Shown here: piece by piece, positions 37,243 through 48,240 of the stretch
Position numbering within the stretch: the first letter of the stretch is position 1
Layout: each line of letters starts with the position of its first letter
Assembly: GCA_001839685.1 (NCBI GenBank)
Contig: MLAK01000726.1
Span: 10,048-70,327, forward strand
Length of the DNA: 60,280 bases
Direction: 5' to 3'
Origin: Tritrichomonas foetus
Taxonomy: Eukaryota; Parabasalia; Tritrichomonadida; Tritrichomonadidae
The notes under the pieces: model-generated
Told to the model about the DNA's origin: nothing
Seen by the model: only the letters and a program-made list of their open reading frames with translations
The model's database searches: none
Program-made: the position numbers and the translations under genes

Positions 37243-37751
37243 TGCGTAAGCATTTTTCTTGATCGAATTTATTGTGATACAATTTTATAAAAATGTTTAA
37301 AAATCATCTTATTTTTCTTTATTTTCTTCTTTTATTGAAAGCTTTTTATCTTAGATAAATTTCCATTGTTCGAGATTGTATTGTAAATGATTGATCTAAG
37401 ACAGCAAAGAAAATTTTATTACACGAAATGATCAAGAAACTCGATTCGACTATTAAAGGCAAATCATGAAGATCATATTGATTATGATTAATAATAATGA
37501 TTAATTATGATTAATAATAATGATTAATTATGATTAATAATAATGATTAATCATAATTACACTCACATGCACCCAATGTAATTATATTTGAATAATATAT
37601 TTTGAATTGAACATTTTGTTCATAAAAAAGTAGTATTTACATGACACAATAAAATTTATATAACTTTGTAAGGACATTGAGATTGTAATCGATAAAGTAG
37701 TTTTTATTCTCATTCAAAAAGAAAAAAAAATGTTTATATCGATCAAAAAAG
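37243..37751. other. intergenic region with 23-bp repeat
   Basis: No gene. Contains the 23-bp tandem repeat at 37481-37549 and the downstream flank of the tRNA. Confidence 0.5.
37481..37549. repeat. three perfect copies of a 23-bp AT repeat
   Basis: Unit ATTATGATTAATAATAATGATTA, repeated three times without change. The last copy is followed by TAATCATAATTA, the reverse complement of TAATTATGATTA in the repeat, so the array end can fold into a hairpin. Confidence 0.9.
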
Positions 37752-37822
37752 CTCGCTGGCCGGGAATCGAACCCGGGTCACAGGAACGACAATCCTACAT
37801 GATACCATTACACTACCAGCGA
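37752..37822 (-). tRNA. tRNA-Asp (GTC)
   Basis: On the minus strand: acceptor TCGCTGG paired with CCAGCGA (7 bp, perfect); D arm GTG/CAT; anticodon stem TAGGA/TCCTG around the loop TTGTCGT with anticodon GTC; variable loop TGAC; T arm CCGGG-TTCGATT-CCCGG. The discriminator base is G, as expected for Asp. 71 nt, no intron, no encoded CCA. The internal B box (GGTTCGATTCC) and A-box-like stretch (TAGTGTAATGG) are intact, so RNA polymerase III transcription is expected. The minus-strand downstream flank (plus 37741-37751) gives a short T run as a terminator. Confidence 0.96.
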
Positions 37823-38055
37823 AGACATTGATAATCATTTTTCCATTATGAATAACTATAGATGGAACATCTCTTTATTTGTTTCAACTCTTTCATTATT
37901 CATTTTTCTCAGCATTGGTGAATTAAACCTAAAATTATAAATATGTTTGTGAATTTTCTTTTAATTAGTTTTGAATGATTTTATTCTTCATTTCATTTCT
38001 AAAACGAAAACTAAATTCCTCATTTTTTATAAGCTTTATTTTTGGATTCATTTTT

Positions 38056-39576
38056 TTATTCTTTCTTTTTTTGAATTATGGTTAAGATATTTTCTATTTT
38101 TAAAATAATATTTTCATCTTCGGTTTGAAAAGAGCCTAATATTTCACTAAACCCAATTTCATCAAGTTGTACAATCATTTCGTCGTGAAATTTATCATTT
38201 GTTAAATAAATGAATAAACCATCTAAAATGGTATCAAGAATTGGAATAATAGTATTATCAATATCTGATGAAATACAGCTAATTGATGTAGAGATCATAT
38301 CATTCATTAAAAAATAATGATTAATTTCTAAAAAATTATATAATGATGTTTTCATAATAATATAACAAATAGGTACTTTCAATTCATATGATGAATCTTG
38401 TAACATTTCTGATAAATTGGAATAAAATCCATAAATTATCAATGATTGAATAAATTCTGGATATCGATTAACAATAGTAATTAGAATATTTAATGTATAT
38501 TTTTGAATATTAATATCATCATAAAGTAAAAAATTACTCAGAACTTTTTTATTAAGTTCTTGATGAAACAATAGAATATTATTATTTATTTCTTCAAAAA
38601 ATAAATAATATGCATCAATTACACAAAGTGATCGAGAAATAATATTATTATTAGCAATTTTAAAACTACTTTCAAGGCAATATTTAAGACGGCCTTCATC
38701 ATATTCGTTTAATATTGAGAATTTAATATTATACTCTTTTTCTTTTTCAATTCTTGGAGATTTAGATTTTTGCAAAAAATAATATAAGCCTAAAAGTGAT
38801 TCCTCATAAGAATTTTCTATAGATTTGATAAAAATATCAGTTAATTGATGAAATAAATAAAGATATGTTGAAAAAGCATCAATTAAATCATTTCTATTTG
38901 TAAAATTTGCTAAATCCCAAATCGCGGAATTGATAATTTCTTCATCGTGATTTTCTTCATAACTTTGAATTTCACTTTCAATAATTTGGATCATGAGATT
39001 GAAATCCATATTATATTGAAGAATTTCAATTTCAACAAGAGCGTTTCCAATTATTTTAAAAACATATGCTTTCAAATTATATGGAATTCTGGAATAATAC
39101 TTCAAAAGTTTTTGTAAAAAATTGATTTCAATGAAGCGAAGTAAAATTTCATTGGAATAAGAAGTAAAATCCTTGATTAATTTTAAAACTATTTCAATCA
39201 TATCATCTAATGATCCAAAAAAAATCTCATCATCAAAATTTTTCACTTCTTTTCTGAAGATTGATGAAAGAATAATATATATTTCATGTTCCATAAAAAC
39301 AGAAGAAAAAAGTGCAGATCGGGAAAAATGTGCTAATTTTGCGAATCTTTTCAAATCGAAAATAAATGCAGGCCGATCAACTATTTGGGCATAAAAATGA
39401 CTTACAATTCTTTCGCACAGCATAGAAAATTCAATAAATGCGTCTGCTTCGATATCTTTGGGGATTATCAAATTGGGATTATTTTCATCATCTAATCTTT
39501 GGAAATGCAGTGAACTAGCGTTGAGCTTCAAATCATAATTACTCAAGTGATCATCTTCTTTATATGCCACTTTCAT
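38056..39576 (-). CDS. ARM-like helical repeat protein
   Basis: 506 residues from the ATG at 39576. Nearly all helical, with recurring pairs of amphipathic helices (for example NAIWDLANFTNRNDLIDAF at about 210-230, which resembles the importin-alpha-type SAIWDLANF pattern, and INIQKYTLNILITIVNRYPEFIQSL). Rich in Ile, Asn, Glu and Tyr. No signal peptide or membrane helix. A divergent ARM/importin-alpha-like solenoid is plausible but the conserved NLS-binding Trp/Asn ladder of importin alpha is not apparent, so no function is assigned. It sits between tRNA-Asp and INO1. Confidence 0.7.
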   Translation of the reverse strand: MKVAYKEDDHLSNYDLKLNASSLHFQRLDDENNPNLIIPKDIEADAFIEFSMLCERIVSHFYAQIVDRPAFIFDLKRFAKLAHFSRSALFSSVFMEHEIYIILSSIFRKEVKNFDDEIFFGSLDDMIEIVLKLIKDFTSYSNEILLRFIEINFLQKLLKYYSRIPYNLKAYVFKIIGNALVEIEILQYNMDFNLMIQIIESEIQSYEENHDEEIINSAIWDLANFTNRNDLIDAFSTYLYLFHQLTDIFIKSIENSYEESLLGLYYFLQKSKSPRIEKEKEYNIKFSILNEYDEGRLKYCLESSFKIANNNIISRSLCVIDAYYLFFEEINNNILLFHQELNKKVLSNFLLYDDINIQKYTLNILITIVNRYPEFIQSLIIYGFYSNLSEMLQDSSYELKVPICYIIMKTSLYNFLEINHYFLMNDMISTSISCISSDIDNTIIPILDTILDGLFIYLTNDKFHDEMIVQLDEIGFSEILGSFQTEDENIILKIENILTIIQKKKE

Positions 39577-39871
39577 TTAAAAAAGAAAAAGCAAATCGTA
39601 TTGGAAATCAGTGCTCAAAAAAATAATTAGCCTCTCTCATAAAAGTGACAATCTGCATCAAATTAGTCACTGAGTCTAAAATTTCATTTCTATATAGAGA
39701 TGAATCACCGGTAAAAAAATTGTAATTAAATGTCAAAGTCATTCAACAAAATTCTCAAAAAAACGACAGCAGCATCGATTATAATAACATAAATTTAGTA
39801 TTGACAAGAATTTTTAAATAAAAAGCAAGATAAAAAAAGGAAAGTTTGAAAATTAAGGAGAGAAATCACAT

Positions 39872-41407
39872 TTACTGTGGCAACTTATATTCTAAGTGCA
39901 TATGGTTAAGTGGTTGGAGACCACGGCAAGCGCGGAGGATATTTTCCAAGCAAGCACGTTGTTGGAAGAGTGAGTTGATGACTGGTGTTCCAGGTGGAAC
40001 TTGTGGAGCCTTCAAAAGGAATGAAAGGACTGAGTAAACTTGGTGCATTGAATCGAAATCTTTCATTCCAGCACCCTTGATTTGGATTCTGGTGAAGAGT
40101 TCCATCAAAACGACAAGGTCGAGCATGAGTGGAGCTGCAAGGAGGGAGTCTTCGCATGTATTATGGACAGAGATGATATTCTTTCCACCGCAGAAGATAT
40201 CAGAATCGTATTCATCGAGAGCGCGCTTGGAGTCGCCAACGCTTGGAACATATTTGATGACAACGATGTGGTCTGGATGTTCATCTTCTTTGTAGAGGAT
40301 TGGGTTAAGTCTGACCATATCATCGATAACGGATGCCTTTGAGATCTGTTTAGAGCGGAAGCAACGCTCGAATGAAAGGTTTAAGCCATCATTATTTCCA
40401 AGGTGGTTGTATGAGGCAACAGCGGTTAATTTGAGACCAGAAGAGATCAAGAAGTCTGAAATGACTGTCTTGAATTTGGTTTGGCCAGTCTTGAAATCAT
40501 CACCCATGATTGGAACATGATGTTGAACAGCAAGTTCGATGAAACCTTTAACGAAGGTATTCTGTGGTGATCCATTGATGTATGGAACGCCTTCAAGGAC
40601 AGCAGCAACGGCGTAAATGAGGGATGGTGCAATTTCTGGGTGACCTTCATCGATAGCCTTCAAAACGTTAGCGGCTGTGTCATGAACGCCTGGAGTAACT
40701 TCACAGTATCTTTCTGTGTTGGCTGACCAAAGGATGATAACTTGTTCGAGATTATTTTCTTTCTTGAAATTCCTGATTTGTTCACGAACTTGTTCAAGAA
40801 CTTCTTTCTTGCTTCCCTTAAGAACGTTATCAGCACGGGCTTCTTGGTTTGGAGCAACGAATGAAAGATCAAAAACAGCTGGAAGTGGAGTAATGGCCTT
40901 AAGTTCATCTTCGATTTGATGATACATTGATGGTTCGTGAACGTAAGCACGAACTGTGGCATCATACATGTTGGCTTTGCTGATATCCCAACCGCCGATG
41001 ACGAGGTCGTTTGGATTGATCATTGGAAGAAGGCCATGGAATGGAGCAACATGTTGTTTACCGTTGGCATCATCGCCGAGGTATGTTGTTGCACATTGTG
41101 TCAAGGAACCATAGTAGTTAGCTGATTCTTTTCCGCGCTTTGATTCCCATGTGAGGTGGTGACGATTGGCCAAAACACCGGCAGTTAAAGTTGTACCGTT
41201 GTTGCCACCAAGACCAACAATCATAACACCAGTGCGTGGAACTTTTGTGTTTGTCTTGAATTCGAATTCTTTGCATTCTGGAACAACAGTGACTTTTCCA
41301 TCGGCGCCGGTTTCGACGTGTTGTGTGAAGTATTGGTATTTGGAGATCATTTCGTTTCCATTAACAGTAACATTACTGGTTTGGACGTTGAATTCTTGTG
41401 ATAACAT
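39872..41407 (-). CDS. INO1: inositol-3-phosphate synthase
   Basis: 511 residues, the usual eukaryotic length. NAD-binding GLGGNNGTT at 65-73; further family blocks are VIGGWDISKANMYDA (about 136-150), SANTERYCEV (about 235-244), INGSPQNTFVKG (about 272-283), DDFKTGQTKFKTVISDFL (about 295-312, catalytic Lys region), SYNHLGNNDGLNLS (about 328-341) and HNTCEDSLLAAPLMLDLVV (about 413-431). It converts glucose 6-phosphate to 1D-myo-inositol 3-phosphate with NAD+, the first step to inositol lipids, in the cytosol. Third-position codon choice is less AT-rich than in neighbouring genes, consistent with high expression. Ends about 295 bp from the ARM-like gene start. Confidence 0.96.
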   Translation of the reverse strand: MLSQEFNVQTSNVTVNGNEMISKYQYFTQHVETGADGKVTVVPECKEFEFKTNTKVPRTGVMIVGLGGNNGTTLTAGVLANRHHLTWESKRGKESANYYGSLTQCATTYLGDDANGKQHVAPFHGLLPMINPNDLVIGGWDISKANMYDATVRAYVHEPSMYHQIEDELKAITPLPAVFDLSFVAPNQEARADNVLKGSKKEVLEQVREQIRNFKKENNLEQVIILWSANTERYCEVTPGVHDTAANVLKAIDEGHPEIAPSLIYAVAAVLEGVPYINGSPQNTFVKGFIELAVQHHVPIMGDDFKTGQTKFKTVISDFLISSGLKLTAVASYNHLGNNDGLNLSFERCFRSKQISKASVIDDMVRLNPILYKEDEHPDHIVVIKYVPSVGDSKRALDEYDSDIFCGGKNIISVHNTCEDSLLAAPLMLDLVVLMELFTRIQIKGAGMKDFDSMHQVYSVLSFLLKAPQVPPGTPVINSLFQQRACLENILRACRGLQPLNHMHLEYKLPQ

Positions 41408-43570
41408 TCAGAAGAGTGAAGTGAATTTAACAATGGTATTCAATTTCACTTGGTTAAATAAAAGCCTTTTGCTCGGAATTGATTGGTCAGATATAATTCA
41501 ATGCTTTATGTCAAAACAGAAAACCTTTCGAGTAACTTCCAGAGATGGAGAAAGAAAAAATACGAGAAGATGGAAAATTACTAGAAACCTCATCATCATA
41601 AATAGAAAAAAATATTGAAACACTTTCTAAGGTGTTTTGAAATTTTCATGATGAGAATATGTTCAATTTATTTGCTATTTTGAAAGTCCCGATTTTTGAG
41701 ATTGAAAAAAGCAATATCTTTCAATTATTTGAATGAATATAATAATCGTTTTGTGAGCACTAAAAACAGTTTTCATAGAAAAATGTGGATAAATTTCTTA
41801 CATTGAATACAACAGGAATATGTGATTTTTTCGATCGTTAATGATGTGACATGGACTATAGTCACAAAATGATACTACTAAACACATATATAATGTGATT
41901 TGATAGTGTTTAAAAAAATACTCCACAATTGAGAGAAAAATTTGGTGAATTTTTCGAGTTTAAAGGCTTAAAACTATTTCCCTTTTATTGATTAATATGA
42001 TATTAACAAAGAGACAATCGATCTTTTTGGGTTCCGCTTCGAAGTGAAGATTTAACAGTAAAAATTTTTACTTCACGCTAAGCATCTCCCAAATTTGACA
42101 ATGTAAAAAATCGAATATATCTCCCGATTCATCAAGGAAATAATTTTCATATTTTTATAATATATATCAAATATGTTGTAGAATATGTTTGATAACTATT
42201 GAATTTAGATACTAAGTGGAAGTAAAGATATAGAATTATGCAGATCACGATCATTTTATGTTAACTCCATTGAAAAAGCTTCATTCTAATGGTCTTGAAT
42301 CTCACAAAAATAAATGAATCTATTCCGGTCTAAAAATATATGATTAAGCAAATATGGTAATTTTCCTATGAGCTGTTTAGAAATCATTCAATACAAAATT
42401 CAATAAACTGATATGATCGTATGATTCATTTCACATTTTGTCATTTTCGCCTCTGTGGATTTTTTTTACGAAAAAAAGTAATACACCAAGATCTGGATCA
42501 TTATTTTTTTGCATAATCTAGAATTTGGAGATTTTTTGTGCATTTCACTTTTTATGGAAAAGAAACAGAAAAAACCATTACATTGATGGAAACAATTTTA
42601 AAAATACAAGGAAAATTAAAATTTCATAACTTACCTTCCTTTTATGATCAAATTTGATTTCACAAATTTCTTTGGGTTGATCAACTAACATTGAACTAAA
42701 AGTAGATCAGGAAACGATTAAATAACCGTATTCTCTCATGCAAACCGTTTGATGAGCTTGATCCATAAATTTGTTGCCGCCAGTCTTGAAATTGTTGAAA
42801 AACGAATAAAATCAATTTATTTGTTAAAGAACTAATGAAAGCCGAAGTTTCAGCTTTTTTCTCAAAAATGTTGTAATTCACTAATTCAAATATCTCACAA
42901 AAGGCATTTCCCATGTAAAAACTTTAACACAATTTCATTGAAAATTATGAATAGCTCAAACATTGTTTCAACTCTCGTTTTAATTTATTTTTAAAAAAAT
43001 CAATTTTCGCTAAATGCGATGAAAACCGAAAGGATTCCTTTACAAATTTAAATTAATGGCAGAGGAAAAGTGTTAAACGTCGCCAACAATATTAAATATT
43101 ATTTATTTTTGGCTTGCTTGTTTTTTGTTTAAAATCACTACATGAGAAGCTAATTTAAAGCAAATAATTAAATAATGAAGTTTAAATCCTTTTTGGGCCC
43201 CCATCCATTATCTCAAATATTTTTATTTACATATTTCACTGGTTCGAATGATACTTTCATTCAATGCAATTTATTTTTTATTACATTGTCTTATTGCTTC
43301 GACAATTGCAAATGAAACATTTTTTTTTTTTATCAATACCAAAGGAGGGTTTTCGAAGCTCACTACTTATTTTCAGGACTTTTGAGAGACGGGTGAAATG
43401 AATAGCTTAAAATTATTCATTAAAAATAGAATTTAAAATTGAATAAATAAAACGCCTTTATTAAATTAATTAATTTTTATCATTCACATAATTTAGTTTT
43501 TTCTTTTTCGCCTGAAAATTAGATTAATTTTTAAATAATTTAATTTTCAGATATTCACTAAAAAAATAAA
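41408..43570. other. 2.2-kb gene-free region
   Basis: Upstream of INO1 and downstream of the coiled-coil gene. Very AT-rich. A 72-residue minus-strand frame at 42696-42914 is not supported. A small hairpin (GTGAAG...CTTCAC with an inner TAAAAATTTTTA) lies near 42045-42080. No tRNA, repeat array or gene remnant recognised. Confidence 0.45.
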
Positions 43571-44716
43571 TTAGAAAATACTTGATGTGATTCTGATTCC
43601 TAGTCTTCTTTTGATGACATCAATTTTCGATTGGACTGCATGCTCGTGAGTCTTTGCCACATTCAATTTTTTATCCCATCTTTCCCTTTCCTGATCAATT
43701 TTGGCGTCCCACCTGGCGATGAAGCATTCCCTTTGCAGTCTCTGTCTTTCCTCTTCTTTCTTCTTTTTTAGATTGCATGATGTAATAATTCTCCTCATCG
43801 CAGCGTGCCTTTCAAGCTCCTCTAGCTCGTCTGCCTTTTGGTGGAGCCTGGTAGCGCCCTCATAGTCGCCACCCTCTGCATAATTCTTTTCATCTGCTCG
43901 CATGGTCAAATATTTGTGAGAAAATTTGATCAATCGTGGATCATCAAATTGAGGAAGCGTCTCGCAGAAGTCATTCATTTCTTGTTGTTGGACATCAAGG
44001 AGAAGTTGATATTCCTCGTCTTGTTGAAGTAGAAGATTATTTAATGCGCGAGATTTTTCAATGTCTAATTGGTCATAGTACTCACAAGCTCTTTCATGAT
44101 CACTGGTCAATTTTTTGAGCTTCTGGTATAGTATATCTTGCGTTGTATCTTTCGGCTTACGAATGTATTTCACTAGATTATCGATATTTTCGACTTCGTA
44201 ATAATTGCATGTTTTGATTTCTTCTTTTCGACGAATTGCCAGTAACTTCAAAACCTTGCGCCTTTCCTCAGGAGTCTCTGGATCGAGTTGGCCGCATTCG
44301 AGGCCGCTGTCAATTAAACGGTTTAAATCATCGATTTCTTCTGGCGGAATTTCAATCATTTTCTGTGTGAATCTCATTGAACTGTTTGTCGTAGAATTGT
44401 TTGTCGAGTTGTTAGCTGGATTGTATCCAGTATTGCTGTTTGTTGGTGTTTTAATTTTTGATGAATTCGAAAACTGACTTTTGGTTGCTTTTCGTCCGCT
44501 TGGAATCTTTATCTGGCTTTCTAAATGATTGATAAGTTTTGTGATATAGTCAACCGTGTGCTTCGAGGTATTCACAACTGCCGCTTCATGTCGAAGTGAA
44601 CATAATGCTGTCAAAACGCTCTGGGTTTCATTTTCGGGAATGATGCTAAACGGAGCTCCACCAATCAGTTGTTCGGCAATGGTGAATGAATTAAAAGATT
44701 TGGATTTGACGCTCAT
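43571..44716 (-). CDS. coiled-coil protein
   Basis: 381 residues from the ATG at 44716 (MSVKSKSF); the frame extends to 44785 only from a TTG through a poly-F stretch made by an A-run, so the inner start is preferred. An Asn/Ser/Thr-rich linker is at about 70-115. From about 140 to the end the protein is strongly helical and charged (ERRKVLKLLAIRRKEEIK, KKKKEEERQRLQRE, RWDAKIDQERERWDKKL), a coiled coil with Trp-x-x-K/R spacing. Such proteins are frequent in trichomonads, many probably cytoskeletal. No specific family recognised. Confidence 0.75.
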   Translation of the reverse strand: MSVKSKSFNSFTIAEQLIGGAPFSIIPENETQSVLTALCSLRHEAAVVNTSKHTVDYITKLINHLESQIKIPSGRKATKSQFSNSSKIKTPTNSNTGYNPANNSTNNSTTNSSMRFTQKMIEIPPEEIDDLNRLIDSGLECGQLDPETPEERRKVLKLLAIRRKEEIKTCNYYEVENIDNLVKYIRKPKDTTQDILYQKLKKLTSDHERACEYYDQLDIEKSRALNNLLLQQDEEYQLLLDVQQQEMNDFCETLPQFDDPRLIKFSHKYLTMRADEKNYAEGGDYEGATRLHQKADELEELERHAAMRRIITSCNLKKKKEEERQRLQRECFIARWDAKIDQERERWDKKLNVAKTHEHAVQSKIDVIKRRLGIRITSSIF

Positions 44717-45101
44717 TGGAGATGGTAAAAACGTCTGTTGAATTTGTGAACAAACGCATTCAAAAAAAAAAAAAATTCGCGCCAATTTATCAAAATAATG
44801 ATTATGACATCATGTCTTTTGAATAAAAAATATTTTCTGTATTATATGGTAGAAATGGCAAATAAGAATGCGATTGAAAGATTGTATAAGAATTTAAAGA
44901 GTAACATCCAATTTTTAACTCCTATCTCCATAATCAAGATAATCTAATTCGTTACAACTTTTTCTAAAGATATACTCATTTAAACGTGCTCCGGATGGTT
45001 GAAAAAAATTATTGAAAAAATTGAATATTTTCAGTCATGACCAAATCAAGATTTTTGTCAACCAAGCTCCAACATTATTTAGTGATTTTAAAACATTGAA
45101 A
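44717..45101. other. divergent upstream region
   Basis: 385 bp between the coiled-coil gene (minus) and the small charged protein gene (plus). Contains an A-run (44762-44774), the E2F-like site, and TAAACGTGC at about 44991, a variant of the TAAACGG element. Confidence 0.4.
44776..44785 (-). promoter_or_regulatory. E2F-like site upstream of the coiled-coil gene
   Basis: TTGGCGCGAA on the minus strand, 60 bp before the ATG; it fits the E2F/DP consensus TTSSCGC. CpG-rich 10-mers are rare in this AT-rich spacer. Function is inferred only. Confidence 0.25.
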
Positions 45102-45452
45102 ATGACTGCACCAGAACTTCCAGATGATATTCTTTCAAAATTCCTTGCAGAAACAAAAGCTGCCGAAAAGAAGAAGGAAAAACCAAAGCCAGTCGAACTT
45201 CCAGACAATTTTGTTGTTTATGATCCAAAAGCGGAAGCCAGAAAACGTGTTCAAGAAGCAAAAGCAATGCTCAATAGAATTACAGAGAGACCAGATCTGA
45301 AAAAGACCAATGTTGGCTCAGTTATTGCTAGTCGCATGAGAAATCCAGCACCATCAACAGCATTCATCGCACCTCCAAAGAAGAAACAAGACAAAGATAT
45401 TGAACCAGAAAATGAATCAGAAAACGAATCCGAGAAAGAAGATTCATTTTAA
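45102..45452 (+). CDS. small charged protein, unknown
   Basis: 116 residues from the ATG at 45102 (MTAPELPDDILSKF); the frame opens earlier only with TTG. Lys/Glu/Pro-rich: a Lys-rich helix (AETKAAEKKKEKPKP), a conserved-looking middle (LPDNFVVYDPKAEARKRVQEAKAMLNRI, then SVIASRMRNP), and an acidic end (PENESENESEKED). Codon choice in the first half is less AT-rich than the surrounding DNA, supporting real coding. Could be a nucleolar or ribosome-associated factor, but I do not recognise the family. Confidence 0.65.
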   Translation: MTAPELPDDILSKFLAETKAAEKKKEKPKPVELPDNFVVYDPKAEARKRVQEAKAMLNRITERPDLKKTNVGSVIASRMRNPAPSTAFIAPPKKKQDKDIEPENESENESEKEDSF

Positions 45453-45603
45453 TTAATATATAATATAAACTGTTCTTTTAATTGTTATAATATAAACTGT
45501 TTTTTAAAAATTTATGCTTTGAGTCAATCCTTTGATACATATATCTTTATCTATATCTATATAAAGTACCAGAATTAGATTTAAATTATAATATAATATT
45601 TAC

Positions 45604-48240
45604 TTACAAAAAATCGGGATCATCTAAGGAATTACCTTGAGTTATATTTTCACTAAATAATACTAATGATATGTATGGCTTCAACATATTCATGCATTCA
45701 ACAAAATCTACTTCGAATGTCGGTAATAATTCTGCACCAGAACTTATTTCACCACTTATGTATTCTAAAAGCTCATTGGTTTCATCAGAGAATGAATCAG
45801 AGCAACTATTTATGATCTCCATAAATAAATCAAAATATTTCTGGATCACTAAATATGTTAGTTTGTTAAAAGAACTTACATTTCGTTCTTCAACGAAATA
45901 AAATTTCAAAATATTTGGCAAGAAGGTTGGCATTTCAACTCCTTTCAATAAAATATCGATCAAAATTTCAGAAATTTTAATTAATGCTGCTTCATCAAAC
46001 TTTTGGAAACTAAAAATAGCATTTGGTATTACTTCAAAATTATTAAAAATAGTGCTATGTTCTAATCCTGAATGAATAAAAGCATCAAAAAAAGAAATCA
46101 ATGATTTCACAAATTTTGAATCACGGCAAAAAAAAGTGAAATTCTTTTGATGGAGAATTAAAAAGAAATTTTCAAGAAAACTATGGAAAACAAAATCACC
46201 ATATATTGCTAAAACACCAAAATTAATTCTTTGAACTGTTAATAAATTAGTCATAATATGAAATAACTCTCTAGCAATAATATTTTCTTCATCTGGCTCA
46301 GCCAGAACGAATTGGTTAAGCAATTGATTAGAAATATCAAGAATAAGATGAACATAATGAATTTCATCAGCACACATTGTACGATAGAATACCATATTTG
46401 ACATTTTGTTTATTGTTTTAGCAATTTGATTTAATTTTTTTTGAGATTGAATCATTTTACTTATAATTGGGACAACAAAATTAATGAGCATATTAATATC
46501 ATTACAATTATCGAATGCTGAACGAACAATTATTAAACCATTATCAGATTCTTCATCAACATATGATGATAAAAGTGCACTACTTAAAATGTTATTCTGT
46601 ACAGAAAAAAGATGATCAAATAAATGTTTAACTTGTGTAGAGTAACAAGTGTTTGATAAGAATGAAAAGTTTAAAGAAGATACAACAGGTACATATTCAG
46701 GTCTATTAGAAATAGCATTTAATATATGTTTAGGTATGTCTAAGGCTTGAATATGCCGATCTAACCTCGCGAAATCAGAATCATTTGCTTGAAGATTGAC
46801 CAAATTTCGAATATACAAATTTGTTAAATCGAACAAAAGTGATTCATTTACAGAAATTTTTCCACTTTTTAGATAAATTTTTGTGAATGCAATTAAAACA
46901 TTCGAAAGTGCATCACCATATTGTAACTGTTCAATAGTTACAGGTGGTTGAAGTGGTCTATTTATATAAAATTCAACAATTTTATGAAGCATTATAAAAT
47001 CATATTTTTGAAAAGGACACAAATTAAAAATGAATTGACGTGCTTCTAGAATACTTGCAAAGATTGAAATTAATGCACAATTTCCAAAATTGTTGGGGCG
47101 TGAATTAATTGTTCGCAAAATTTTTCGAAATTCAGAATTTTTGGAAAAATGTTGGCCAATGTATTCAAAATACCTTGATGTTGGATCTTCAATGAGTTGG
47201 CAAATTATTTCTTTTTGTTTTCCAGTTTTTTTCATGAGAAGTGAAAAGCATAAATTACAGAATTCTTGCTTAATATCAATAAAATATTGAATTTTCTGAA
47301 TTTTTAGGAAATTTGGAGGTAAAAACCAAAATTTGATTAAATTTTCAATAAAAATCGAATTTTCTAAAATAGAGTTTTGGTTAACAAATCGTTGTGATAA
47401 TAAAAAAACTGAAGATAGCCAATTAAATAAGTCATCATTAGGTTCCATCATATAAAACAATTCAATCCGCTTAAATAAAAGCGCAATTTCCGAAACCTGA
47501 ATTAATATCTGATTAGATAGAATTTCTTGGTGTGCTAAATAGTTCATAGCATTCATTAATCGTTGAAAAAAATTGATATAAGTTTGTTCTGAAGGAAATT
47601 TGTGAATAGAAGCATCTACCATCTGTTGGCATATTTTAAGACCATTTATAATATCAAGTGGTGGATCAACTAAACAAAGAAAATGAAAACAAAAAGGAAA
47701 TTCTAAATCATTCACTGAGGAAAGAGTTTCGAATAAAAAATGAGAATTTGTTAAATGTTGGCATATTGTGGAAAGACATAATGATCTTAAATTAGGATTT
47801 AAAAGTGAACCAAAAATAATGGTGATGATTAAACCAAAATGATCAAGAGAAAAATGATCATCTAAATAATCACGAAATAATCCAATTCCTATTGCACAAC
47901 AACTTTCATTTATATTCATAACTCTAAATAAAAATGAAGACAAATCAGATGGATTTGAATATAATTCACACATTAAACGTGCGAGTGACTTAATTAATGA
48001 AACATTATTAATAAAATAAGGTGAATAATTTTCGATAAAAAAATTAAACCAATTCCGATATTCAACAATAAAATTATCCTCTTTTTGTGCTTTTAGTGTA
48101 ATATGCTGAAGTAATCTGGTTACACTTTTAACACGAAACGTATCGCGCTGCATCAGAGAATTGATTTGATTTATTAAATCTGAGTCGAAAACGTTTCCAG
48201 CTGCGTCATCGTCAATGTTTGGCGTAATGTTTTGATTCAT
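45604..48240 (-). CDS. large alpha-solenoid protein, possibly exportin/importin-beta-like
   Basis: 878 residues from the ATG at 48240 (MNQNITPNIDDDAAG); the longer frame to 48258 starts with TTG. Entirely helical, Phe/Ile/Leu/Asn-rich, with an acidic start and acidic C-terminus (SDSFSDETNELLEYISGEIS). Repeating helix pairs of 35-45 residues suggest HEAT/ARM stacking as in karyopherin-beta proteins. No importin-beta N-terminal signature is plain, so this stays a structural call. Divergent from CCT delta with 329 bp between the starts. Confidence 0.7.
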   Translation of the reverse strand: MNQNITPNIDDDAAGNVFDSDLINQINSLMQRDTFRVKSVTRLLQHITLKAQKEDNFIVEYRNWFNFFIENYSPYFINNVSLIKSLARLMCELYSNPSDLSSFLFRVMNINESCCAIGIGLFRDYLDDHFSLDHFGLIITIIFGSLLNPNLRSLCLSTICQHLTNSHFLFETLSSVNDLEFPFCFHFLCLVDPPLDIINGLKICQQMVDASIHKFPSEQTYINFFQRLMNAMNYLAHQEILSNQILIQVSEIALLFKRIELFYMMEPNDDLFNWLSSVFLLSQRFVNQNSILENSIFIENLIKFWFLPPNFLKIQKIQYFIDIKQEFCNLCFSLLMKKTGKQKEIICQLIEDPTSRYFEYIGQHFSKNSEFRKILRTINSRPNNFGNCALISIFASILEARQFIFNLCPFQKYDFIMLHKIVEFYINRPLQPPVTIEQLQYGDALSNVLIAFTKIYLKSGKISVNESLLFDLTNLYIRNLVNLQANDSDFARLDRHIQALDIPKHILNAISNRPEYVPVVSSLNFSFLSNTCYSTQVKHLFDHLFSVQNNILSSALLSSYVDEESDNGLIIVRSAFDNCNDINMLINFVVPIISKMIQSQKKLNQIAKTINKMSNMVFYRTMCADEIHYVHLILDISNQLLNQFVLAEPDEENIIARELFHIMTNLLTVQRINFGVLAIYGDFVFHSFLENFFLILHQKNFTFFCRDSKFVKSLISFFDAFIHSGLEHSTIFNNFEVIPNAIFSFQKFDEAALIKISEILIDILLKGVEMPTFLPNILKFYFVEERNVSSFNKLTYLVIQKYFDLFMEIINSCSDSFSDETNELLEYISGEISSGAELLPTFEVDFVECMNMLKPYISLVLFSENITQGNSLDDPDFL

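Noticed and set aside
42696..42914. 72-residue minus-strand frame as a gene
   Set aside because: Has an ATG but is short, lies in a 2.2-kb AT-rich spacer and shows no domain.
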